Shown here piece by piece: positions 1 through 9,826 of a stretch of DNA of 64,000 bases (its first letter is position 1; every line of letters starts with the position of its first letter). Under the pieces are notes generated by a model. That model searched no databases. It worked only from the letters and a program-made list of their open reading frames with translations, and was not told where the DNA came from. Source of the DNA: Microbispora oryzae. GTDB lineage: Bacteria > Actinomycetota > Actinomycetes > Streptosporangiales > Streptosporangiaceae. A program made the translations under genes and the position numbers. The stretch lies in contig NZ_JAFCNB010000004.1 in NCBI RefSeq assembly GCF_017896165.1, forward strand, positions 310,001 to 374,000, read 5' to 3'.

Positions 1-1812
<1,812 letters not shown>

Positions 1813-1820
1813 GCCCCGCC

Positions 1821-1851
1821 GCGCCGTTCCCCGGCTTCCGGGGAACGGCGC
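1821..1851 (+). terminator. Hairpin terminator after gcvP
   Basis: Perfect 14-bp stem (1821-1834 with 1838-1851) closed by a 3-nt loop, GC-rich, nine bases after the gcvP stop. No U-run follows, which is usual for actinomycete terminators. Confidence 0.8.
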
Positions 1852-2008
1852 GCGGGCCGGGAGACGCCGGGGCCGTGGCCGCTTTGGCGGGCGGTGACAC
1901 GTTCCTTACCGATACCCCGGCTTGGGCATGTCGGTCCCGCCGGCGGGCCCGGATCGTTAGGATCATGGTGATCAACTCCTGACACCCCGATCCCTGCGAG
2001 GCCCATCC

Positions 2009-2557
2009 ATGACGGCCATCGACCCCGGACGGCGGCTGGACGACGCGCGCCGGCTCGCCGAGAGCGGCGACCTCGACGCGGCAGCCGCGATATTCGCCGA
2101 GATCGCCGCCGGCGCGGACGGCACCGGCGTGGACGACGCGGGCCGGGCCGAGGCCGCGGCGGGGCTGTCCGTCGTCGCCGAGCGCATGGCGATGGGGCTG
2201 CTGGACGAGGGACAGCCGGGCCAGGCCGCCGACCTGCTGCTGGAGGCCCTGTCGATCGAGGGCGTGGCCGACGCGGCCCGGCTGCGGGTGCTGCTCGGCA
2301 TCGCCCATCTGGAGCTGGCCTGTGCCGAGTTCGCCGGCGCCGTCGAGGAGGGCCGCTGGCAGCAGGAGGGGGACGCCGAGACCGGGGCGCTCGCGATCGA
2401 GCTGCTCGCGCGGACGCTGCCGCTGCGCGGCCGCGACGACGACGCCGAGACGGTGTGGCGCTACGGCCTCGACCATCCCGACCAGGCGCTGGCGGAGCAG
2501 GTGCGGTTGCGCCTCGGCCGCGACGTGCGCCCCGTGCTGGAGGGCACCGAGGCCTGA
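2009..2557 (+). CDS. TPR-like helical-repeat protein
   Basis: A 182-residue acidic, alanine-rich protein built of short paired helices (for example LDDARRLAESGDLDAAAAIF and GQAADLLLEALSIEGV), the pattern of tetratricopeptide repeats. No signal peptide or membrane segment is visible, so it is probably cytoplasmic and mediates protein contacts. It begins 157 bases after the gcvP terminator with its own promoter region and ends 5 bases before the stop of the convergent membrane-protein gene. Partner and process are unknown; the repeat assignment rests on periodicity, not on a strong consensus match. Confidence 0.7.
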   Translation: MTAIDPGRRLDDARRLAESGDLDAAAAIFAEIAAGADGTGVDDAGRAEAAAGLSVVAERMAMGLLDEGQPGQAADLLLEALSIEGVADAARLRVLLGIAHLELACAEFAGAVEEGRWQQEGDAETGALAIELLARTLPLRGRDDDAETVWRYGLDHPDQALAEQVRLRLGRDVRPVLEGTEA

Positions 2558-2562
2558 CGGCC

Positions 2563-2907
2563 TCAGCGCTCCCTGCGCCGCCCCAGCGCGAAGGCGAGGT
2601 TGACCCCGACGATCCCGGCCCAGGCCAGCAGCAGGCCCGTGCCGTGGGCCTGGGCCGCCGCGATGCCGGTGAGCGGGATGCCCAGGGCGAGCGAGCCCAG
2701 GGCCACCACGATGCCGGTGTCCTTCCGCTGCTGGCGGGGGCCGTCCTCCTTCTGGTGGCGCGTCCGGGCGTCGACCTCGTTGCGCACGCGTGCGGCGATC
2801 TCCACGTCGAGCTTGTCGAGGAACGAGTCGACCAGCGGGTCCTCGTACTCCGCGCCGAGATCCCGGCGGGCGGAGATGACGGCCCGAAGATCGTCCCGGT
2901 TGGACAT
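2563..2907 (-). CDS. Small two-TM membrane protein, function unknown
   Basis: A 114-residue protein when started at MSNRDDLRAV. Upstream in-frame starts exist (2994, 3030) but would add a Pro-rich low-complexity leader and overlap the divergent promoter region. Residues 1-60 are soluble and charged (VDSFLDKLDVEIAARVRNEV is amphipathic); residues about 66-88 and 91-110 form two hydrophobic segments, ending in a positive tail RRRER that suggests a cytoplasmic C-terminus. Convergent with the TPR gene. I do not recognise a named family. Confidence 0.7.
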   Translation of the reverse strand: MSNRDDLRAVISARRDLGAEYEDPLVDSFLDKLDVEIAARVRNEVDARTRHQKEDGPRQQRKDTGIVVALGSLALGIPLTGIAAAQAHGTGLLLAWAGIVGVNLAFALGRRRER

Positions 2908-3086
2908 GGGCGCGTGCGTGACGGGAGGAGGGCCCTCCGGCCGGATCGGCCCGGGCGGTCCGGCGGGGGTGGAATGCGATGCGGTTTCCGGCATTGCGCC
3001 ATTGTCCCGCCCCTTCACGGGTGCCGCCATCCTCCATTGGGAGGGTCGCCGTGTCCTGCACGGGATGGACCGATACCGTCGGCCGC

Positions 3087-3698
3087 ATGGAGGTGACGAC
3101 GCCGCACGGGCCCGCGTCCGTCCAGGTCGACGGGGCGGGGGGCGCGGATACGGGAGCCGGCCGGCTGCTGCTGGTGCTGACCCATGGCGCGGGCGGCGGG
3201 GTCGACGCGCCCGACCTGCTCGCCGTACGGGACGCCGTGGTGGCGATCGGGGGAGTGGTGGCGCGGGTGACGCAGCCGTTCCGGCTGCGGGGAGCCCGGG
3301 CGCCGGGGTCGGCGGTCAGGCAGGACGAAGCATGGGGGGCGATCGTCGCGGCCCTGCGGGAACGTCACCCGGGCCTGCCGCTCGTCCAGGGCGGCCGCAG
3401 CAACGGGGCGCGGGTGGCCTGCCGTACGGCGCGGGACGTGGGGGCCGAGGCGGTCGTCGCGCTGGCGTTCCCGATGCATCCGCCGAAGCGGCCGGAGCGT
3501 TCGCGGGCGGCGGAGCTGAGAGGGGCGGGTGTTCCCGTCCTCGCGATCAGCGGAGACCGGGACCCGTTCGGCGTCCCTGAGAAAGGGGACGCCGCGCGTC
3601 TCGTGGTGCTCCCGGGGGAGGGGCACGAATTGCGTAAGGACCCCGCCCGCGTGGGCGAGGAGGTGGCGCGCTGGCTGCGGTCGCCTAGGCCGCGCTGA
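3087..3698 (+). CDS. Alpha/beta-hydrolase family protein
   Basis: Predicted 203-residue cytoplasmic serine hydrolase of the short dienelactone hydrolase-like/KANSL3-like type. It shows an oxyanion-type LTHGAGGG near the N-terminus, the nucleophile elbow GGRSNGAR (Ser in G-R-S-N-G), ISGDRDPFG carrying the acid and GEGHELRK carrying the histidine, so all three triad members are present. The start ATG follows the long upstream frame's first plausible initiation at MEVTTPHG; longer versions would run into the divergent gene. The last 14 bases overlap the convergent DUF5999 gene. Substrate unknown. Confidence 0.8.
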   Translation: MEVTTPHGPASVQVDGAGGADTGAGRLLLVLTHGAGGGVDAPDLLAVRDAVVAIGGVVARVTQPFRLRGARAPGSAVRQDEAWGAIVAALRERHPGLPLVQGGRSNGARVACRTARDVGAEAVVALAFPMHPPKRPERSRAAELRGAGVPVLAISGDRDPFGVPEKGDAARLVVLPGEGHELRKDPARVGEEVARWLRSPRPR

Positions 3699-3885
3699 TC
3701 GCCATGTCGGTGGGCCGATGAGGGGCGATCACACCGCCGTCCGGCAGCAGTTCGCCGGTGTCCTCGAAGAGCACGACCCCGTTGCAGAGCAGGCTCCAGC
3801 CCTGCTCCGGGTGGGACGCTATCGTGCGTGCGGCTTCTCGGTCCTTGGCGTCCGCGTGGGGACAGGCCGGTTCATGAGGGCACAT
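3685..3885 (-). CDS. DUF5999 family small protein
   Basis: A 66-residue protein with the Cys/His-rich start MCPHEPACPHADA, followed by ASHPEQGWSLLCNGVVLFEDTGELLPDG and IAPHRP, a pattern I recognise as a conserved actinomycete small protein (DUF5999). Three Cys and several His could bind metal, but that is inference. Its 3' end overlaps the convergent hydrolase gene by 14 bases (TAG stop inside the last codons of that gene). It is preceded by about 375 bases without a gene. Function unknown. Confidence 0.85.
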   Translation of the reverse strand: MCPHEPACPHADAKDREAARTIASHPEQGWSLLCNGVVLFEDTGELLPDGGVIAPHRPTDMAISAA

Positions 3886-4260
3886 CGCCGGGGCTCCGTG
3901 TCTATTTCGTATGCTCGTCGTTGTCCGGTCCGGGATGGCGGCATCGTGGCCATCCGCGTCTTCCCTTCCCCCGTCCGTGGGCCGGACGTGCCTCGGGAGC
4001 GACGGGTATGACCAACGCCACACCGGACCACTCCAGTCTGCGTCTCGGCCGCACCCGCGTGACATAGCCCATTGGGAGGGTTTCCGCCGGTCGGGGTAAG
4101 GGGACCCGGTGGCGGCCCCGCCCGGAGCCACGCACACTGATGTGACCTAATACACAAGAGTGCCTCATCGATGATAACGGCCTTACGTCGACACGCCGTC
4201 CGTACGGTAACCACGGGGCGGCGAATCGGCGAGGACAGGGCGGGCCCGATCGGGAGCCGG
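3886..4260. other. Non-coding stretch upstream of DUF5999 gene
   Basis: No convincing gene. It lies between the DUF5999 start and the stop of the TetR gene, both on the minus strand, so it should carry the DUF5999 promoter. A locally AT-richer patch at about 4138-4178 (CCTAATACACAAGAG region) is the likeliest promoter area. Short frames here lack start signals and show no family resemblance. Confidence 0.5.
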
Positions 4261-4848
4261 TCAGGAACCGGTCGCGGCGAGCCCGGCGAGCAGAGCGTCG
4301 AGCCCCCGCTCGAACTCGCGCTCCCCCTCGGTGGTGCGGGCGTCCCGGACGGCGGCGTCCGGGTCGGCCCAGCCCGACTGCTGCACCTCCACCGCGACGC
4401 TGCCGAAGACGTAGGCCCGCAGCGTCCGGACCGCCCCGGGCGCGTCGCCCTCCAGCCCCGCCTCGCGCAGCTGCTCGGCCTGCTCCCGGATCGCGATCAG
4501 CGCCGCTCCCTTCGGCGGCTTGGTGAGGGCGAGCGAGAGCACGCCCGGGTGTTCGAGCAGTGCCGCCCGGCCCGCCCTGGCCCAGGCCCGCGCCCGGTCC
4601 TGCCAGGCGGTGCCGTCCGCGGGCTCGACCCGGACGGCGGTGACGTGCTCGGCCAGCGCGTCCATCAGCGCGTCCTTGCCCCGGGGGAGATGGTGGTAGA
4701 TGGCCATCGCCTCGACCTGCAGGGCGTCGCCGAGCCGTCGCATGGTCAGCCGGCGCAGCCCCTGCCCGTCGGCGATGTGCAGGGCGGCGTCGAGGATCCG
4801 CTCCAGGGACAGCGGTATCGGCGGTCGTTTGGCGGGCATGGCGATCAT
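4261..4848 (-). CDS. TetR family transcriptional regulator
   Basis: A 195-residue one-component repressor. The N-terminal HTH reads LSLERILDAALHIADGQGLRRLTMRRLGDALQVEAMAIYHHLPRGKDALMDAL (residues about 13-62), with the typical recognition-helix end AIYHHL; the C-terminal ligand domain resembles the TetR_C class of tetracycline/multidrug regulators. ATG at 4848 or 4839 are both possible. Directly upstream, 12 bases from the first ATG, is the near-palindrome CTTTACGAAGTAAGG (4861-4878), a good candidate for its own operator. The same 18-base sequence recurs before the YigZ gene at 13.0 kb. Ligand unknown. Confidence 0.9.
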   Translation of the reverse strand: MIAMPAKRPPIPLSLERILDAALHIADGQGLRRLTMRRLGDALQVEAMAIYHHLPRGKDALMDALAEHVTAVRVEPADGTAWQDRARAWARAGRAALLEHPGVLSLALTKPPKGAALIAIREQAEQLREAGLEGDAPGAVRTLRAYVFGSVAVEVQQSGWADPDAAVRDARTTEGEREFERGLDALLAGLAATGS

Positions 4849-4860
4849 GCTGCCACAGGT

Positions 4861-4878
4861 GACCTTACTTCGTAAAGG
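4861..4878. promoter_or_regulatory. Candidate TetR operator, dispersed motif copy A
   Basis: GACCTTACTTCGTAAAGG: TTAC and GTAA arms around a 3-nt centre, just before the TetR start on the minus strand. Identical over 18 bases to the element at 13012-13029 and related to three others in the window. Autoregulation is inferred from position. Confidence 0.55.
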
Positions 4879-5020
4879 GCGACGCGCTCCCCGCGCCGGG
4901 TGCCGAGCGGGTGGCGCCGGCTTCCAGTTCCGGGGCCCTGATGTGCGGTCCGCGGGGGCACCGCGTACCCTACGGGCAGCGATGAACTGAGATGGCGGCC
5001 GTGAGCCTGGAGGAGTGACG

Positions 5021-5416
5021 ATGGCGTTTTTCCGTCCGCGGGTGAGCCGGGAGGCGGAGGTCCGCTACCACGCGGACCAGGAGGTCGGGAAGAGCTTCGG
5101 CACCCAGCTGAGCCGGCTCCGGGAGGCGGAGCTGCGCTGGCGGGCGGTGCAGGCCTCCGGCGTCTCGGCCGCCGAGTTGCGCGCGGCGGCCCTGGACTTC
5201 GACCGCGCTCTGACCGAGGCGCTGCGGGCGGCCGAGGCGGCCCAGCGGGCCACGTTCGGGGTGAAGGCCTATGACGACCGCATCGCGCGGCGCAAGGGCC
5301 GGGCGACGCCCGACGGCGCGCTGTGGACCGACGAGGTGAACCGCCTGCGGACGCTGCGGGAGGCCCACCGGCTGAGCATTCCGCGGGTGCCGCGCCCCGT
5401 CGCCGCCGCCCGTTAG
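5021..5416 (+). CDS. Hypothetical protein, 131 residues
   Basis: ATG at 5021 is preceded by an excellent ribosome site GGAGGAG (5009-5015) at 5-nt spacing; the in-frame GTG at 5015 overlaps that site and is unlikely. The protein is highly charged and mostly helical (SRLREAELRWRAVQASGVSAAELRAAALDFDRALTEALRAAEAAQRA), suggesting a coiled coil at residues about 25-85, with a basic tail. No membrane segment or signal peptide. I do not recognise a family. It shares a bidirectional terminator with the sigma factor gene. Confidence 0.7.
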   Translation: MAFFRPRVSREAEVRYHADQEVGKSFGTQLSRLREAELRWRAVQASGVSAAELRAAALDFDRALTEALRAAEAAQRATFGVKAYDDRIARRKGRATPDGALWTDEVNRLRTLREAHRLSIPRVPRPVAAAR

Positions 5417-5441
5417 GGCCCGGCGGGACGCCGTGAAACGA

Positions 5442-5473
5442 GAAGGAGGGCCGGGATGACCCGGCCCTCCTTC
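5442..5473. terminator. Bidirectional terminator
   Basis: Perfect 14-bp stem (5442-5455 with 5460-5473), loop ATGA, followed by TTCATT on the plus strand and by CTCGTTTCAC on the minus strand. It sits between the convergent hypothetical gene and the sigma factor gene. Confidence 0.85.
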
Positions 5474-5508
5474 ATTGACATCGTGGCCGGCGGCGTCGCC
5501 GGCGGGGA

Positions 5509-6876
5509 TCAGCTCGCCCAGTCGAGCAGCGGCCGGGTGTTGCTGGGGTGGCGGAGCTTCGACAGCGACTCCTTCTCCAGCTGGCGGATCCGCTCCCGGG
5601 TGAGACCCAGGTGCTTGCCGATCTCGTCGAGCGTGTGCGGCTTGCCGTCGGTGAGACCGAACCGCAGGCTCATTATCTTGGCCTCGCGCGGCGACAGGTT
5701 GCCCAGCACGCCCTTGAGCTGCTCGGCCAGCAGCTGCCGGTCGACCACCTCGGACGCCTCGGGGGAGTCGACGTCCTCGATGAGGTCGCCGATCCGGGTC
5801 TCGCCGTCCTCGCCGATGGTCGAGTCGAGGCTGATCGGCTGGCGGCTCGTGCGGAGCAGCTCCTCGATCTGGTCGGGGGTCTTGTCCAGCTCCGCCGCCA
5901 GCTCCTCCGGGGTGGGCTCACGGCCGAGCCGCTGGTGCATGTCCCGCTCGACGCGGGAGAGCTTGGACAGCATCTCCAGCACGTGGACGGGCAGCCGGAT
6001 GGTGCGGGCCGAGTCGGCGAACCCGCGCTGGATCGCCTGCCGGATCCACCACATGGCGTATGTGGAGAACTTGTAGCCCTTGGTGTAGTCGAACTTCTCG
6101 ACGGCGCGGATCAGGCCGAGATTGCCCTCCTGCACCACGTCGAGCAGGGCCATGCCGCGATCGGTGTACTTCTTGGCCACCGACACCACGAGGCGGAGGT
6201 TGGCCTCCAGCATGTGGTCCTTGGCCCGCCGGCCGTCCTCGATGACCCACTCAAGGTCGTCCCGGACGCCGGGGGCGAGCTTGTCGCCGCCCTCCAGGGC
6301 CGTCTCCAGCTTGTACTCGGCGTACAGGCCGGCCTCGATGCGCTTGGCCAGCTCGACCTCCTGAGCCGCCGTCAGCAGCGTGCGCCGCCCGATCGACTTC
6401 AGGTAGGTGTGCACGGAGTCGCCCATGACGGACGAGGTGTCGTCGAGGTCGAGCGTCCCGCTGTCGTCGGCCTCCTCGCCGGCCAGGCTCTCCGCGTCCG
6501 GTTCCACGGACTCTGCCGCGCCGCCGTCCACGGGAGCGCCATCACGCGCGGTGTCGCCCGTCGCGCCTGCCGTCTGGCCTGCCGTCTTCCTGCTCGCCGC
6601 GGCCTTGCTCCTGCGGGTCTTCCTGGCCGGGGTGCGGGACGTGGTCGTCGCCTCGGCGACACCGGGCCCGCTCTCCGCGCCGAGGTCCACGCCCGCCTCG
6701 GTGAGCTCGCGCAGGATCGAGCGGCCCTCCGCGGGGCTGACGCCGGCCTTGGCGAAGGCCTCACGCAGCTCCGACAGGGAAAGGCGACCCTGAGCTCGAC
6801 CTCGATCCAGAAGCTGGTCGAGGGGCGTCGGGGTCAGCTCGCGCTCGGGCGAGGCCGCCACGGCGGTTCGGGGCAT
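5509..6876 (-). CDS. Primary-type RNA polymerase sigma factor (sigma-70 group 1/2)
   Basis: A 455-residue HrdB/SigA-like factor. An N-terminal module (residues about 15-70) resembles sigma region 1.1, then comes a basic/acidic low-complexity linker. Region 1.2 is [21 protein letters not shown], region 2 contains [20 protein letters not shown] and [15 protein letters not shown], and region 4 ends [20 protein letters not shown]. Region 2 and 4 residues that contact -10 and -35 are conserved. Differences from classical HrdB ([18 protein letters not shown]-terminus TRPLLDWAS) suggest a second, HrdA/D-like vegetative factor rather than the essential one, but this is uncertain. Ribosome site GGAGGAGG precedes the ATG. 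Confidence 0.93.
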   Translation of the reverse strand: MPRTAVAASPERELTPTPLDQLLDRGRAQGRLSLSELREAFAKAGVSPAEGRSILRELTEAGVDLGAESGPGVAEATTTSRTPARKTRRSKAAASRKTAGQTAGATGDTARDGAPVDGGAAESVEPDAESLAGEEADDSGTLDLDDTSSVMGDSVHTYLKSIGRRTLLTAAQEVELAKRIEAGLYAEYKLETALEGGDKLAPGVRDDLEWVIEDGRRAKDHMLEANLRLVVSVAKKYTDRGMALLDVVQEGNLGLIRAVEKFDYTKGYKFSTYAMWWIRQAIQRGFADSARTIRLPVHVLEMLSKLSRVERDMHQRLGREPTPEELAAELDKTPDQIEELLRTSRQPISLDSTIGEDGETRIGDLIEDVDSPEASEVVDRQLLAEQLKGVLGNLSPREAKIMSLRFGLTDGKPHTLDEIGKHLGLTRERIRQLEKESLSKLRHPSNTRPLLDWAS

Positions 6877-6957
6877 GTGGACACCTCCTCCTTACGGAGT
6901 TCGTCGTCGTTCGGAATCGTCAGGTGGGGCGCGGCTTCCGCACGCGCTCGGCGCACC

Positions 6958-6969
6958 GTTATCAATAAC
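6958..6969. promoter_or_regulatory. Palindrome upstream of the sigma gene
   Basis: GTTATCAATAAC, arms GTTAT/ATAAC around CA, about 85 bases upstream of the sigma factor start in an otherwise GC-rich region. Could be an operator or part of an AT-rich promoter; no regulator is assigned. Confidence 0.35.
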
Positions 6970-7056
6970 GCCATCGCGCCCAGTTTGTTCCCTTTGTCGG
7001 AGAGATCGGATGGATCCGGCGGCCTGGCGCGGGATCCCGGCGGGGGTGATGGCAGC

Positions 7057-7103
7057 GGCAAGGGCCGGCAAAGAGCCGCAAAGTGCGGCAAAGCGGAGCG
7101 AAG
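7057..7103. repeat. Helically phased GGCAAAG repeats
   Basis: GGCAAGG, GGCAAAG, CGCAAAG, GGCAAAG and GCGAAG start at 7057, 7067, 7077, 7087 and 7098, one per 10-11 bases. The cluster is about 180 bases upstream of the sigma factor start and overlaps the probable terminator of the next gene upstream. Confidence 0.6.
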
Positions 7104-7121
7104 AAACCGGGCAGTGCCCGG
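7101..7121 (-). terminator. Terminator of the secreted-protein gene
   Basis: On the minus strand: stem CCGGGC-ACT-GCCCGG followed by TTTCTT (7121 down to 7101), 48 bases after the stop of the gene ending at 7169. It has both stem and T-run, unusual for this genome. Confidence 0.6.
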
Positions 7122-7168
7122 AAGGTCGTCCGGTGGCGCGTCACCCCGCAGGGGCGTGACCGGGGAGG

Positions 7169-7531
7169 TCAGTTGCCGGGCGTGATGATGCTGATGCTCA
7201 CCTCGGGCATCGGCATCGGCTCCGCGTTCTCCAGGCGCTCGGTCGTCCAGTACTCGCCGACCTCGCCCGGATCCTCGGCGAGCTCGGACGACACCACGTC
7301 CGGAAGATCGGCGGGCGGCTCGGGCGTGACGGTGGCCTTCTGGCCCGGCTCCGCCGGAGGGACCTGCCCGGTGCCCGAATCGGCACGGGAATCGGAGCCC
7401 TGACCGGTCGTGCCGGCCTTGGGCGTCTGGTCGAGCCGACCGGCGAAGGCGGTCGCCGTGATCGAGATCCCGCCCGCGAGCACCACGCCGACGACTCCGG
7501 TGGACACCAGGATTTTGCGGCTCGGTTTCAT
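7169..7531 (-). CDS. Small exported or membrane-anchored acidic protein
   Basis: A 120-residue protein with basic N-terminus MKPSRK and hydrophobic segment ILVSTGVVGVVLAGGISITATAFA (residues 7-30), ending AFAG, which fits a signal peptide cut near residue 30 or an uncleaved anchor. The rest is Pro/Thr/Glu-rich and disordered. ATG is preceded by GGGGAG. It starts 40 bases from the menE stop on the same strand, so co-transcription with menE is possible. No recognised family. Confidence 0.7.
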   Translation of the reverse strand: MKPSRKILVSTGVVGVVLAGGISITATAFAGRLDQTPKAGTTGQGSDSRADSGTGQVPPAEPGQKATVTPEPPADLPDVVSSELAEDPGEVGEYWTTERLENAEPMPMPEVSISIITPGN

Positions 7532-7570
7532 GCGGACTCCCCCTTCCCTGCTCCTATAGACGCACGAAGG

Positions 7571-8713
7571 TCATTTCTGGTTCCGCAGGGCGACCATATC
7601 CGGTTTGCCGCTCGGCAGCAGCGGTATGCGCGCCACCCGCTCCACCGCGCGTGGCGCGGCGTGGGCCGGCAGCCGCCGCTTGGCGTAGGAACGCAGCTCG
7701 TCCAGGGTGACGTCGCCCACGACGACGGCCGTGACCGCCTGCCCCCACTCGGGGTCGGGGCGGCCGACGACCACCACGTCGCGCACCGCGGGATGCCCGG
7801 ACAGGACCTCGGCGACCGCCGCGGCGACGACCTTCTCACCACCCGTGATGATCACGTCGTCGGCCCGGCCGAGCACGGTGAGCCGCCCGTCCTCGATCAC
7901 GCCGAGATCGGAGGTGACGAGCCAGCCGTCCTCGAACGGCCGTCCCCGAGGCGGGCGGTAGCCGTCGAACAGCACCGGCCCGCGCAGGCGCACCAGCCCG
8001 TCGTCGCCCGTCGCGATCTCGACGCCGTCGAGGGGCGCCCCGTCGTACACGCAGCCGCCGCTGGTCTCGCTCATGCCGTACGTCGTGACGACGCGGGCGC
8101 CGGCGGCCCGGGCCTCGGCGAGGAGGCCGGGCGGGGCCGCGGCGCCGCCGAGCAGGATCGTGCGGAAGGCGGCCACGTCGGCTCCCGCGTCGAGCATGCG
8201 CCTGAGCTGGGTCGGGACGAGCGAGACGTGGTCGGCGCCGGAGCCCGCCACGTCCGCCGGCGAGAACCGCGCGTGGATCACCGGCTCGGTCGCGCTCAGC
8301 ATCGACCGGACGAGCACCTGCAGGCCGGAGACGTGGGCGGGCGGCAGGCAGCACAGCCACCGCTCGCCCGGCCGGGCGCCGACCCGGGCCAGCGACGCCC
8401 GCGCGGAGGCGGTGACCGCCGCGGCGGACAGCTCGACCCCCTTGGGGACGCCGGTCGAGCCGGATGTGGCGATGATCACAGCCGCGTCGGTGGGCCGTCC
8501 GTCCGGCTCCCGGCGCATTCCGTCGGGAGTGACGACGTGGGTGGGGCGCAGGGCGTCGAGCGCGGCGTCGAGCGCGGGGCGCGGCAGGTCGGGGGACAGC
8601 GGCAGCACGGCCGGGCCCGTGCCGTCCAGCGCCGCGCGCACCGCGTCGAACAGCGCGGCGCCCGGGGGCATGACGAGGGCGTGTAGCGGGCGATGTCCGG
8701 GCGGGCTGAGCAC
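7571..8713 (-). CDS. menE: o-Succinylbenzoate-CoA ligase
   Basis: Acyl-adenylate-forming enzyme that activates o-succinylbenzoate to its CoA thioester in menaquinone synthesis. The 380-residue protein has the P-loop IIATSGSTGVPKG (residues about 84-96), TTYGMSETSGGCVYD (A5-type), TSDLGVIEDGRLTVLGRADDVIITGGEKV (A7-A8) and the A10 lysine in PLLPSGKPDMVAL. It lacks the bulky N-terminal part of larger CoA ligases, as short actinobacterial MenE proteins do. GTG start. The divergent neighbour is menB, 71 bases away, which fixes the assignment. Confidence 0.92.
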   Translation of the reverse strand: MLSPPGHRPLHALVMPPGAALFDAVRAALDGTGPAVLPLSPDLPRPALDAALDALRPTHVVTPDGMRREPDGRPTDAAVIIATSGSTGVPKGVELSAAAVTASARASLARVGARPGERWLCCLPPAHVSGLQVLVRSMLSATEPVIHARFSPADVAGSGADHVSLVPTQLRRMLDAGADVAAFRTILLGGAAAPPGLLAEARAAGARVVTTYGMSETSGGCVYDGAPLDGVEIATGDDGLVRLRGPVLFDGYRPPRGRPFEDGWLVTSDLGVIEDGRLTVLGRADDVIITGGEKVVAAAVAEVLSGHPAVRDVVVVGRPDPEWGQAVTAVVVGDVTLDELRSYAKRRLPAHAAPRAVERVARIPLLPSGKPDMVALRNQK

Positions 8714-8784
8714 GGTCGTAAGGTTAGTGCGGGCACGGGCGCCGCCGGCGTCCGCCCCGGTGGGTGACGGACTGAGGAGCGGGT

Positions 8785-9615
8785 GTGGCGAGCGACGTCG
8801 ACTGGAAGCGGTCAGGAGAGTACGAGGACATCGTCTACGAGACCGCGGAGGGCCTCGCGAAGATCACTATCAATCGGCCCGAGCGGCACAACGCGTTCCG
8901 CCCCACGACCCTCTTCGAGCTCAGGGACGCGTTCAACGTCGCGCAGGAGGACACCGGCATCGGTGTGATCATCCTCACCGGCGCCGGAGACCGGGCGTTC
9001 TGCTCCGGCGGCGACCAGAAGATCCGCGGCGACGACGGGTACGTCGACGACACCACTCACGGCATCGGCCGGCTCAACGTCCTCGACCTGCAGGTGCAGA
9101 TCCGCCGCTGCCCCAAGCCGGTGATCGCCATGGTGGCGGGCTACGCGATCGGCGGAGGCCACGTCCTGCACGTGTGCTGCGACCTGACGATCGCCGCCGA
9201 CAACGCCAGGTTCGGCCAGACCGGCCCGAAGGTCGGGTCCTTCGACGGCGGCTACGGCTCCTGGCTGCTGGCCGAGACGGTCGGCCTCAAGCGGGCCCGC
9301 GAGATCTGGTACCTCTGCCGCCAGTACGACGCGCAGACCGCCCTGCAGTGGGGCCTGGTCAACGCGGTCGTGCCGCTGGAGCGGCTGGAGGAGGAGACCG
9401 TCCAGTGGGCGCGCGAGCTGCTGGAGAAGTCCCCCCTGGCGCTGCGGATGCTGAAGGGCGCGCTCAACGCCGTCACCGACGGGGCGGCCGGCATGCAGCA
9501 GTTCGCCGGCGACGCCACGCTGCTCTACTACATGAGCGAGGAGGCCCAGGAGGGCCGTGACGCGTTCAAGGAGAAGCGGACCCCCGACTTCGGTAAGTTC
9601 CCGCGCCGCCCGTAG
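8785..9615 (+). CDS. menB: 1,4-Dihydroxy-2-naphthoyl-CoA synthase
   Basis: Crotonase-fold enzyme that closes the second ring of menaquinone from o-succinylbenzoyl-CoA. The 276-residue protein shows [15 protein letters not shown] (oxyanion and substrate loop, residues about 72-84), [13 protein letters not shown] and [19 protein letters not shown], all typical of MenB and distinct from ordinary enoyl-CoA hydratases. The GTG start at 8785 has GAGGAG five bases before it. It is divergent from menE and followed by a short leader frame and menD, so the 8.7-11.5 kb block is a menaquinone unit. Confidence 0.96.
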   Translation: MASDVDWKRSGEYEDIVYETAEGLAKITINRPERHNAFRPTTLFELRDAFNVAQEDTGIGVIILTGAGDRAFCSGGDQKIRGDDGYVDDTTHGIGRLNVLDLQVQIRRCPKPVIAMVAGYAIGGGHVLHVCCDLTIAADNARFGQTGPKVGSFDGGYGSWLLAETVGLKRAREIWYLCRQYDAQTALQWGLVNAVVPLERLEEETVQWARELLEKSPLALRMLKGALNAVTDGAAGMQQFAGDATLLYYMSEEAQEGRDAFKEKRTPDFGKFPRRP

Positions 9616-9703
9616 CGCGCCGCCGTCCGAGGTGGATCCCATGAGGACGGCACGTCCGTCGTGCCGTACGGTTGCGGGCTGGAAAGCGGGAGGAGGCGGC
9701 CGA

Positions 9704-9826
9704 GTGAACGGGAATCCGGCGCCGGGGCGCTGGACGCCGGAGAACGCGCGCCTGATCGGGCCCACGGCCGGCCTCAGGGTGAGGCACGGAATCAGGGACG
9801 GGATCGGCCACGGAGGCGGGCGGTGA
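9704..9826 (+). CDS. Candidate 40-residue leader ORF coupled to menD
   Basis: GTG at 9704 follows a near-perfect ribosome site GGGAGGAGG (9688-9696) at 7-nt spacing, and the TGA stop overlaps the menD GTG as GTGA. The peptide (VNGNPAPGRWTPENARLIGP...) is rich in Gly, Arg and Pro with no recognised domain. Strong initiation signal plus stop/start coupling suggest it is translated and sets menD translation; product function, if any, is unknown. Confidence 0.45.
   Translation: MNGNPAPGRWTPENARLIGPTAGLRVRHGIRDGIGHGGGR

Noticed and set aside
5548-7185. 545-codon plus-strand frame opposite the sigma factor gene
   Set aside because: Mirror frame of the sigma-70 gene; no domain and no ribosome site.
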